A stretch of DNA of 6,056 nt from Gammaproteobacteria bacterium (GTDB taxonomy: Bacteria; Pseudomonadota; Gammaproteobacteria; Arenicellales; Arenicellaceae). Below are positions 1 to 5,305 of the stretch, one piece after another; position 1 is the stretch's first letter, and every line of letters begins with the position of its first letter. Under the pieces are notes generated by a model. The model was given only the letters and a program-made list of their open reading frames with translations, was not told the origin of the DNA and did no database searches. Location: contig JAUHZM010000196.1 in the NCBI GenBank assembly GCA_030426005.1, forward strand, positions 1 through 6,056. The letters run 5' to 3'. The translations under genes and the position numbers were made by a program.

Positions 1-1
1 T

Positions 2-796
2 GTCCGGCTCAGTTTGATATTGCTCGGCCAACATAAAATTGATCACGGCAGGCGGGAGCGCACCAAACAGGATCAAAATCGATCGATGCAAATCACTCAT
101 TGGAAACACCTGAAGCAATACCAGCGCCAGCGCCACACCCACCACGGGGCAGAATACGGCCATAATTAGACCGGAGTGTGAATCCCGCCAACTGGCGCGG
201 GTTAAACGGACACCAAGCGAAAACAGCATCAGCGGAATCGCCACCTGCCCCAGCATATTGATAGGCACCAACAAGATATTTGGCATGCTGACATCCAGCA
301 GATTAATCGCTCCGCCCACGACTACTGCCACAATCATTGGCGTCTTCAACACTTCCAAACTCGATAATTGCCCCGAGTAGATGTAAGTGCCGATGGTAAA
401 ACAAAAAATATTACCTACTACGACCAACATGACCCCGGCCCCCAAGGCGTGTTCACCCAAGGCGAACACATAGAGGGGCAGACCAAGATTGGCCCAGTTC
501 GAAAACATAGCTGGGGGGACAAACGCTCGCCAAGTAATACCTACTACTTTCGAAAACAGCAGCGCAATGACGCCCGAACCCAACATAAGCAGCGCACCAG
601 CCATCATTAATGAAAAATACTGCGCCGGCACAAAATCATCCTGAATCATGACGTGAAAAATCAAGGCAGGCATAAAAATGTCCATCACCAGCTGATTAGT
701 GATGCGCATCTCTGGTCGCATTCGCGCACCGTAGAAGTAGCCAACGGCGGCAACCAGAAATAGTGGCGCCACAATTGTAATTACCTGCTGAATCAT
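2..796 (-). CDS. AEC family (auxin efflux carrier-like) transporter, C-terminus cut by window edge
   Basis: This is an inner-membrane transporter of the AEC / Mem_trans family, whose members export or import small organic acids, amino acids or auxin-like compounds; the substrate cannot be told from sequence. The 265 visible residues are mostly hydrophobic helices, at about 5-22, 36-51, 59-82, 104-113, 120-140, 152-167, 174-197, 208-230 and 238-258. Family-typical signatures are SNWANLGLPL (99-108), QVAIPLMLFSLGVRL (184-198) and LPPAVINFMLAEQY (247-260). Members are usually about 300-320 residues, so some 40 C-terminal residues lie beyond the left edge. The ATG is well fixed: an in-frame TAG sits four codons upstream and an AGGA ribosome site lies about 7 bases before the start. 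It is divergent from cmoA. Family call is firm; function beyond transport is unknown. Confidence 0.92.
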   Translation of the reverse strand, partial: MIQQVITIVAPLFLVAAVGYFYGARMRPEMRITNQLVMDIFMPALIFHVMIQDDFVPAQYFSLMMAGALLMLGSGVIALLFSKVVGITWRAFVPPAMFSNWANLGLPLYVFALGEHALGAGVMLVVVGNIFCFTIGTYIYSGQLSSLEVLKTPMIVAVVVGGAINLLDVSMPNILLVPINMLGQVAIPLMLFSLGVRLTRASWRDSHSGLIMAVFCPVVGVALALVLLQVFPMSDLHRSILILFGALPPAVINFMLAEQYQTEPD

Positions 797-870
797 CGTC
801 TGTTCCTACCTGCCAAGTCAGTTGGGGAGTGTACCTTGTTGCACCGTTGGCGGCTATGATCAATGCGACA

Positions 871-898
871 TACCAATTATTGTGCATTGGCTTATACT
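871..898 (+). promoter_or_regulatory. Candidate promoter of cmoAB
   Basis: A good -10 hexamer, TATACT, lies at 893-898, about 27 bases before the cmoA ATG. The best-placed -35 candidate, TACCAA at 871-876 with 16-base spacing, is poor, so only the -10 is persuasive. The placement implies a short leader of about 20 bases. Confidence 0.35.
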
Positions 899-912
899 AT
901 GCCCCGCAACAC

Positions 913-916
913 GAGG
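913..916 (+). promoter_or_regulatory. Ribosome binding site deciding the cmoA start
   Basis: GAGG ends 8 bases before the ATG at 925. This favours that ATG over the in-frame GTG at 829, which would add 32 residues with no counterpart in known CmoA proteins and would place the candidate promoter inside the coding region. Confidence 0.65.
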
Positions 917-924
917 TACCCACG

Positions 925-1653
925 ATGACCAATCAGAAAGACACACTCTACCAAACTGTCGACGGACTACCAGGCAGTTTTCGTTTCGACGCCCGCGTTG
1001 CAGCGGTGTTCGAAGACATGATTTCGCGCTCGGTGCCAGGGTATCAACAGATCTTGCAACTGCTACCAACACTGACACGTGCATTCTTTAGACCTGACAC
1101 CAACTACTATGATTTGGGTTGTTCCTTGGGTGCTGGTTTACTGGCAATGCACACGGGCTTCGACCAACGCAATGCACGCTTGATTGGCATCGATAATTCC
1201 ACTGCCATGCTCGCTGAGGCAGAGCAAAACTTATCACATTTAAACCAAGACACGCTCAAGCTTGTATTGCAGGACCTGCAAGATACCGATTTTGAACCCG
1301 CGCAAATGGTATTGATGAATTTCACTTTGCAATTTATTCCATTAGCCGACCGGCAGGCATTGTTGGAGCGAATTTTCGCCAGCCTTCATCCAGGTGGTGT
1401 TTTGGTGTTGTCAGAAAAATTAAAATTTTCTGACGCTGACACGGCAGACCTCATGGCGAGCATCCACTATCAGTACAAGAAAGACCAAGATTACAGTGAA
1501 CTGGAAATCAGCAAAAAGCGTGACGCCATCGACAATGTTTTAATCCCAGAAACACTGGAGGAACATACCTCCAGACTGCGCTCTGCTGGATTCAAAACCA
1601 TCACCCCATGGATCCAGAACTTACAGTTCATCTCATTGTTGGCGGTAAAATAG
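925..1653 (+). CDS. cmoA: Carboxy-S-adenosyl-L-methionine synthase CmoA
   Basis: CmoA converts S-adenosylmethionine plus prephenate into carboxy-SAM (with phenylpyruvate and CO2 released), the donor used by CmoB in making 5-oxyacetyl-uridine (cmo5U) at tRNA wobble position 34. It acts in the cytosol. The 242-residue product matches the E. coli protein, recalled as 247 residues, almost end to end. Shared landmarks are FDARVAAVFEDMISRSVPGY (21-40), the class I methyltransferase SAM loop DLGCSLGAG (63-71), the acidic IDNS turn (89-92), NFTLQF (132-137), HPGGVLVLSEK (155-165) and YSELEISKKR (190-199). Arg199 falls at the same number as the E. coli arginine known to bind the donated carboxylate, so the enzyme should be active. 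The stop is two bases before the cmoB ATG, indicating co-transcription and probable translational coupling. Confidence 0.97.
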   Translation: MTNQKDTLYQTVDGLPGSFRFDARVAAVFEDMISRSVPGYQQILQLLPTLTRAFFRPDTNYYDLGCSLGAGLLAMHTGFDQRNARLIGIDNSTAMLAEAEQNLSHLNQDTLKLVLQDLQDTDFEPAQMVLMNFTLQFIPLADRQALLERIFASLHPGGVLVLSEKLKFSDADTADLMASIHYQYKKDQDYSELEISKKRDAIDNVLIPETLEEHTSRLRSAGFKTITPWIQNLQFISLLAVK

Positions 1654-1655
1654 GC

Positions 1656-2615
1656 ATGTTCGATTCATTCTTTGCGCGCACCGAATTCTCTCGCTGGGCC
1701 TCACAGCTCAGGTCAGTAACAGCTCGTCGCAGTGATCACAAACGCCACGGTGACCTGGCGGGCTGGCAAGCTATTGTCGAACAGCTACCAAACATTAGCC
1801 CCTCAGAATGCCACCTTGATCGCGATACCGTGACGTTCGGCTTACCGAGTGATGCTTCGGGTGAGAAATTGAAACAGCTGCACGATGGCTTGTTCGCTCT
1901 AAAACCCTGGCGCAAAGGTCCATATCAGCTTTTTGATACTTTTATTGACACTGAGTGGCGATCAGACTGGAAATGGCAACGTGTTCAGCCCCACATTCAA
2001 CCACTCAACGACCACCGTATTATCGACGTCGGTTGCGGCAACGGTTATCACTGCTGGCGCATGCTTGGCGACGGAGCCAAATACGTTTTGGGAATCGACC
2101 CATCGATGCGCTTTGTGGTGCAACACTCAGCTATTCAGAAATACGCGCAAAACAGCCGCTTTGACTTGTTGCCGCTTGGCATAGAGGACATGCCCGACAA
2201 CATGGGCTGTTTTGACTCGGTATTTTCCATGGGTGTTTTATATCACCGCCGCAACCCGATAAACCACCTCTTGGAACTCAAATCCTTGATGACGCCCGAG
2301 GGCCAGCTCGTGCTTGAAACGCTCATTGTTGACGACATCGAAGGCGGTGTATTACGCCCGGACGATCGTTATGCCATGATGCGTAATGTTTGGAGCGTGA
2401 TGACACCCGCGCATATTTTATCGTTGCTAGACCAGGCGGGTTTTGCCAATGCCGCATGCGTGGATCAGACGGTCACCACTACCGATGAACAACGCCGAAC
2501 AGAGTGGATGCAATTTCACTCTCTGGCAGAGTTCCTGGACCCAAGTGATCAAAGCAAAACTATTGAAGGGTACCCTGCGCCAAAACGCGGCCTGTTTATC
2601 GCTTCGCTCCGTTAA
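1656..2615 (+). CDS. cmoB: tRNA U34 carboxymethyltransferase CmoB
   Basis: CmoB transfers the carboxymethyl group of carboxy-SAM to 5-hydroxyuridine-34 in tRNA, giving cmo5U, which widens wobble reading by tRNAs that serve four-codon boxes. The 319-residue product closely follows E. coli CmoB (recalled as 323). Visible landmarks are KPWRKGP (83-89), IDTEWRSDWKW (97-107), the SAM loop IDVGCGNGYHCWRM (123-136), GIDPS (146-150), FSMGVLYHRR (190-199), TTTDEQRRTEW (274-284) and EGYPAPKR (304-311). Lys87, Tyr196 and Arg311 match the E. coli residues I recall as contacting the carboxyl group. I chose ATG 1656, directly after the cmoA stop and preceded by GGCGGT at 1641-1646. An in-frame ATG at 1608 would overlap cmoA by 46 bases and add 16 residues not seen in the family. 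Confidence 0.97.
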   Translation: MFDSFFARTEFSRWASQLRSVTARRSDHKRHGDLAGWQAIVEQLPNISPSECHLDRDTVTFGLPSDASGEKLKQLHDGLFALKPWRKGPYQLFDTFIDTEWRSDWKWQRVQPHIQPLNDHRIIDVGCGNGYHCWRMLGDGAKYVLGIDPSMRFVVQHSAIQKYAQNSRFDLLPLGIEDMPDNMGCFDSVFSMGVLYHRRNPINHLLELKSLMTPEGQLVLETLIVDDIEGGVLRPDDRYAMMRNVWSVMTPAHILSLLDQAGFANAACVDQTVTTTDEQRRTEWMQFHSLAEFLDPSDQSKTIEGYPAPKRGLFIASLR

Positions 2616-2756
2616 AGAACAGCCGATTAGTTCAAATTATTCTCTAGCGTTCTAGCTGGATTTCAATGCAGGTGTTGTATTACCGATATGAGGGCCCAAT
2701 CAAAAAACCAGAGAGGCAAACCGCCTCTCTGGTGCTGAACAAACCGTGAACTGGGT
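2616..2756. other. Convergent intergenic spacer cmoB / small secreted protein gene
   Basis: This 141-base spacer lies between converging genes. Its one clear element is the hairpin at 2708-2732. I see no intrinsic terminator with a rightward T-tract for cmoAB, so that transcript may end by Rho or at the shared hairpin. Confidence 0.6.
2702..2732 (-). terminator. Intrinsic terminator of the small secreted protein gene
   Basis: A perfect 10-base-pair stem (arms 2708-2717 CCAGAGAGGC and 2723-2732 GCCTCTCTGG) encloses a 5-base loop. On the reverse strand it is followed immediately by six T residues (A-run at 2702-2707), so it is a canonical Rho-independent terminator for the leftward gene ending at 2757. 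In the rightward direction there is no T-tract, so it would be at best a weak stop for cmoAB. Confidence 0.9.
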
Positions 2757-3032
2757 CTAACCAGCTTTCTTTGCAGACGACTTCTTAGCCTTCTTCTCCG
2801 TCGCCGCATTAGTAGCTTTCTTAGCCCCGGGTGCAGTACGACAAAAAGCGTTTACTTTTCGCCCGTCCTTGCGCTCGTAGCCTTCGACCCAACTACAAGC
2901 TGAGTTACCACCGCACGCTTTGTTATCCAGTCCTTTGCAGGCGCTGGCCGCCGTAGCTGGCAGACTCATTGTGGCACCCGCTAATGTCGCGGTTAGCAAA
3001 AATGAACGAACAATTGGGTGTTTAGTTTGCAT
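2757..3032 (-). CDS. Small secreted four-cysteine protein with Lys/Ala-rich tail, function unknown
   Basis: This 91-residue protein has no function I can name. Residues 1-29 form a classic Sec signal peptide: basic start, hydrophobic stretch FLLTATLAGA and an Ala-x-Ala-type end near 26-29. The mature part begins with a compact domain holding four cysteines (32, 40, 46, 64) in the pattern C-x7-C-x5-C-x17-C, with Trp48 and the segment VEGYERKDGRKVNAFCR (49-65). Two disulfides are likely in the periplasm or outside the cell. Residues 66-91 are a low-complexity tail rich in Lys and Ala, strongly basic and reminiscent of nucleic-acid or polyanion binding. The start is firm: AAGGAG (reverse strand, 3041-3046) ends 8 bases before the ATG. 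It has its own terminator, and it lies 115 bases downstream of the dCTP deaminase gene, so it is probably a separate transcript. It is not PsiF, which has different cysteine spacing and repeats. Confidence 0.85.
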   Translation of the reverse strand: MQTKHPIVRSFLLTATLAGATMSLPATAASACKGLDNKACGGNSACSWVEGYERKDGRKVNAFCRTAPGAKKATNAATEKKAKKSSAKKAG

Positions 3033-3096
3033 GATAAAATCTCCTTATCTTAGTTAAACGCATCCACTGCGTTGATTCGGTATTGAATCGATAGAA

Positions 3097-3125
3097 ACTA
3101 TAGAACACCCCTTTAAGCCTGACTT
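3097..3125 (-). promoter_or_regulatory. Candidate promoter of the small secreted protein gene
   Basis: On the reverse strand a TATAGT -10 (3097-3102) is preceded at 17 bases by AAGTCA (3120-3125), only a partial -35. The predicted transcript start, near 3090, leaves a leader of about 57 bases. The poor -35 next to a palindrome suggests a promoter that needs an activator, but this is inference. Confidence 0.35.
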
Positions 3126-3146
3126 CACCCGATCGGGTGAATTTTT
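3124..3146 (+). terminator. Perfect palindrome plus T-tract: rightward terminator or operator
   Basis: TTCACCCGATCGGGTGAA (3124-3141) is an 18-base perfect inverted repeat, which folds as a 7-base-pair stem with a GATC loop. On the plus strand it is followed by TTTTT (3142-3146), the form of an intrinsic terminator, yet no rightward gene ends here; it could stop antisense read-through from cmoAB. On the reverse strand the hairpin begins just after the deaminase stop codon but has no T-tract. It also overlaps the -35 candidate of the small gene, so an operator role is equally possible. Confidence 0.5.
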
Positions 3147-3147
3147 C

Positions 3148-4248
3148 TTAGCCCATAATAAAATGTTTACTGAGCTTTAGCCCCTGCGCCTGATAGTTTG
3201 ACGGCACGCCCTGACCATAAATACGATCTGGGGTTTCCAGCATTGTCTCATACACCAAACGCCCAACGTTCTGACCGTCTTCAAGCAAAAATGGCACATC
3301 AAAGCTGCGTACCTCGAGCACTGCGCGCGCACCCTTACCACCGGCTGCAGCGGCACCAAACCCAGGATCGAAAAAGCCTGCGTAATGGACTCGGAACTCA
3401 CCAACCAAGGTGTCATACGGCACCATCTCAGCCGCGTAATCAAACGGCACGTGAACGGCTTCTTTAGACACCAGAATATAAAACTCACCAGGATCCAGTA
3501 TCAATTGACCCGCAGTCGTGTGAAGCGGCTCCCAAAATTCGAGATACGGATGCGCGCCGGGCTTATCGACATCCACCACACCGGAGTGGCGCTTGGCACG
3601 GAACCCAACTAGTCTGTCTTCACCCTCGCCCGCCAGATCCACACTGACTGGCACCCCATTTCGCACGTCCTGCATCGATAGATTCGCATCCACCAGACGT
3701 TCTTTCAGCTGCAGATCATAATGGCTTTGTTTGTCGATCGCCGCCTTGCCTGAACGAATACGCAATTGCGATAACCGTGAACCGGTGCGCACCAGCACAC
3801 TAAAAGTCAACGGCGCGATTTCAGCATATAGGGGACCCGTATAACCCGCAGGTACCTGCTCAAACTCCACACCATAATCCGTAATCAGTCGCGTGAAGAC
3901 ATCGATCCGGCCAGTTGAACTCTTCGGATTGCCCGCCGCTTGCAGTGTGTCAGGCAAGGCGAGACTCTCTTGCAGTGGCACGATATACACACAGGATTTC
4001 TCCAGCACTGCGCCTTGGCTAATGTCGACTTTGTGCATAGCCATGTCCTGCAAGCATTGCTTCACAGTACGGTCTTTGCCTGGCAGGAATGATGATCGCA
4101 CCCGATACGCGGTCGTACCAAGTCGTAAATCGATACTGGCTGGTTGAATCTGATCCGACTGTGGCGGACTATCGAGTCGAATCACCTGTTGATCAATCAA
4201 CTGTTGAAGATGTTGTGACGCGAGCGCGCCCTGCCCATTAAACTGCAT
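3148..4248 (-). CDS. dcd: 2'-deoxycytidine 5'-triphosphate deaminase, long tandem-domain form
   Basis: dCTP deaminase converts dCTP to dUTP, the precursor of dUMP for thymidylate synthesis, in the cytosol. At 366 residues this is about twice the standard 193-residue E. coli Dcd and matches the long form known mainly from Alphaproteobacteria. The N-terminal half carries the fold signature IQPASIDLRLG (34-44), NPKSSTGR (107-114), GYTGPLYAEIAP (135-146) and RTGSRLSQLRI (154-164). Ser110, Arg114 and Glu143 align with the E. coli catalytic Ser111, Arg115 and Glu138. The C-terminal half repeats the scheme with LDPGEFYIL (251-259), FFDPGFG (292-298), AVLEVRS (309-315) and GQNVGRLVYE (325-334), but lacks the SSxGR motif. 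The gene begins 11 bases after the purU stop, with AGAG as a weak ribosome site overlapping the purU end, so it is probably co-transcribed with purU. The symbol follows the family name. Confidence 0.88.
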   Translation of the reverse strand: MQFNGQGALASQHLQQLIDQQVIRLDSPPQSDQIQPASIDLRLGTTAYRVRSSFLPGKDRTVKQCLQDMAMHKVDISQGAVLEKSCVYIVPLQESLALPDTLQAAGNPKSSTGRIDVFTRLITDYGVEFEQVPAGYTGPLYAEIAPLTFSVLVRTGSRLSQLRIRSGKAAIDKQSHYDLQLKERLVDANLSMQDVRNGVPVSVDLAGEGEDRLVGFRAKRHSGVVDVDKPGAHPYLEFWEPLHTTAGQLILDPGEFYILVSKEAVHVPFDYAAEMVPYDTLVGEFRVHYAGFFDPGFGAAAAGGKGARAVLEVRSFDVPFLLEDGQNVGRLVYETMLETPDRIYGQGVPSNYQAQGLKLSKHFIMG

Positions 4249-4259
4249 GTTTGATCACT

Positions 4260-5129
4260 CTAATTAAAAATAATAGTGCGGTTTTTGTGCACAATCGCTT
4301 TGTGTTCGAGCACTTTCAGCATGGCGCGTGCGAATACTCTCTGTTCAATATCGCGCCCCATTTTGACCATGTCTTGCACCGACGCACCTGCGACTACGCG
4401 AGCCACATCCTGCTCGATGATGGGCCCTTGATCCAGCTCAGCGGTAACAAAATGCGAGGTCGCGCCAATCAACTTAACCCCTCGGTCATACGCCATCTGG
4501 TACGGCTTAGCCCCAACAAATGAGGGCAGAAACGAATGATGGATATTCACGATCGGGCATCCCGCACGGTCAATAAAGTCCTCGCTCAATACTTTCATGT
4601 AACGCGCCAGACCAATAAAATCAGGCTTATAGCGATGCACAATCTCGAGTTGTTTACGCTCATACGCTGCCACATCGCCATCCGTCGCAATGTGAAAAAA
4701 TGGCAGACCGTGTCGATCCGCGATGCGCCCCATTGATTCATGATTGCCCAGAATAAAACTCACCTCAATGTTCGGAAAGTAATTGGCTTCGTATTTATTG
4801 AGAATCTCGATCAGGGCATGCGGTTGTCGAGACACAAACAATCCAACCGACTGTTGCTGATTCATAAACCGCACATCGAAACTTGCCTGATAACGTTGTG
4901 CCATGGCCGTAAACTCCTTATCAAAGGCGGCCTCGTCTTCCCAACGATCATTCAGTGGCCACTCCAAACGTGAGAAAAAATGGCCGTCATCGGTGTACTC
5001 TTCATAGCGCGAGATGTTTAAGCCACGCTCTGCAAAAAAGTTGGCAAGATCAGCGATAATACCGACCGCATCGACACAACTAAACAATAGAGCTGCAATT
5101 GCCGGATTGTCTGATGAAGGTGAAACCAT
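4260..5129 (-). CDS. purU: Formyltetrahydrofolate deformylase PurU
   Basis: PurU hydrolyses 10-formyltetrahydrofolate to formate and tetrahydrofolate in the cytosol, balancing one-carbon pools and supplying formate for PurT-dependent purine synthesis. I start it at ATG 5129, giving 289 residues against about 280 in E. coli. Positions here count from the TTG two codons upstream (5135): an N-terminal ACT-type regulatory domain at about 11-92 (FSCVDAVGIIADLANFF) precedes a formyltransferase-fold domain with FILGNHE (127-133), GLARYMKVLS (175-184), PIVNIHHSFLPSFVGAKPY (194-212) and LDQGPIIEQDV (234-244). The catalytic triad of this fold is present as Asn197, His199 and Asp235, and the NRTIIF ending (285-290) matches E. 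coli NRTIIL. No strong ribosome site precedes either start; an in-frame TAA lies at 5154-5156. In E. coli glycine and methionine tune this enzyme; the intact ACT domain suggests similar control. Confidence 0.96.
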   Translation of the reverse strand: MVSPSSDNPAIAALLFSCVDAVGIIADLANFFAERGLNISRYEEYTDDGHFFSRLEWPLNDRWEDEAAFDKEFTAMAQRYQASFDVRFMNQQQSVGLFVSRQPHALIEILNKYEANYFPNIEVSFILGNHESMGRIADRHGLPFFHIATDGDVAAYERKQLEIVHRYKPDFIGLARYMKVLSEDFIDRAGCPIVNIHHSFLPSFVGAKPYQMAYDRGVKLIGATSHFVTAELDQGPIIEQDVARVVAGASVQDMVKMGRDIEQRVFARAMLKVLEHKAIVHKNRTIIFN

Positions 5130-5305
5130 GTCCAAATTAGTGGCTGTGGCCAGTTAGCATACGAAAGTGCGACATAATACACCGGTTTGGACCGATAAAA
5201 AATGTGCTTTCCCACAGATTAAGCGGCCTAAAACCTTTTTGCACTCATTGCCTCGCGGACATCAGACGTATTGTGAGCGCTCGACCACTGAGCTAGTATT
5301 AGTCG
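5130..5305. other. Divergent intergenic spacer purU / sensor kinase
   Basis: This 176-base spacer separates divergent genes. It contains a candidate purU -10 (TATTAT on the reverse strand, 5174-5179) with no good -35, a short inverted repeat CGGT-TTGG-ACCG (5182-5193), and a 19-base stretch that reads like a tRNA D-arm on the reverse strand (5277-5295). I find no small gene here that I can support. Confidence 0.55.
5174..5179 (-). promoter_or_regulatory. Candidate -10 element of the purU-dcd transcript
   Basis: TATTAT on the reverse strand lies about 45 bases upstream of the purU ATG. The stretch 17 bases further upstream is a T-run, a poor -35. The short CGGT/ACCG inverted repeat at 5182-5193 falls between the two, where a repressor could bind, but its 4-base arms are too short to be convincing. 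Confidence 0.3.

Larger units (their letters stand above)
797..924. other. Divergent intergenic spacer, AEC transporter / cmoA
   Basis: This 128-base spacer must hold the start signals of both flanking genes. It contains the leader and ribosome site of the transporter (reverse strand, about 804-807) and the candidate promoter and ribosome site of cmoA. I see no strong inverted repeat that would suggest a shared operator, and no clear promoter for the transporter. Confidence 0.6.

Noticed and set aside
368..610. An 80-codon plus-strand open frame inside the transporter gene
   Set aside because: It is antisense to conserved AEC sequence and its product is a polar, low-order peptide with no recognisable feature.
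829..924. In-frame GTG extension of cmoA by 32 residues
   Set aside because: It has no counterpart in CmoA proteins, covers the likely promoter, and a good ribosome site precedes ATG 925 instead.
1608..1655. In-frame ATG extension of cmoB by 16 residues
   Set aside because: It overlaps the end of cmoA by 46 bases, and the family homology begins at the ATG at 1656.
2643..2655. Short CTAG-spaced repeat after cmoB
   Set aside because: CTAG occurs twice four bases apart, but the unit is too short to distinguish from chance.
2650..2732. A rightward intrinsic terminator for cmoAB in the hairpin
   Set aside because: The stem is strong, but the sequence after it on the plus strand (TGCTGAAC) has no T-tract.
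2757..3032. PsiF identity for the small secreted protein
   Set aside because: E. coli PsiF has two repeats with QQQxMxxCN-type cysteines, which are absent here; only size and signal peptide are alike.
5130..5135. TTG start two codons upstream of the purU ATG
   Set aside because: Possible, but ATG is the stronger codon and the extra two residues are outside the ACT domain; there is no ribosome site to favour the TTG.
5240..5305. A complete tRNA gene on the reverse strand
   Set aside because: Only the D-arm matches; the acceptor ends, the anticodon stem and the T-arm do not pair or match consensus.
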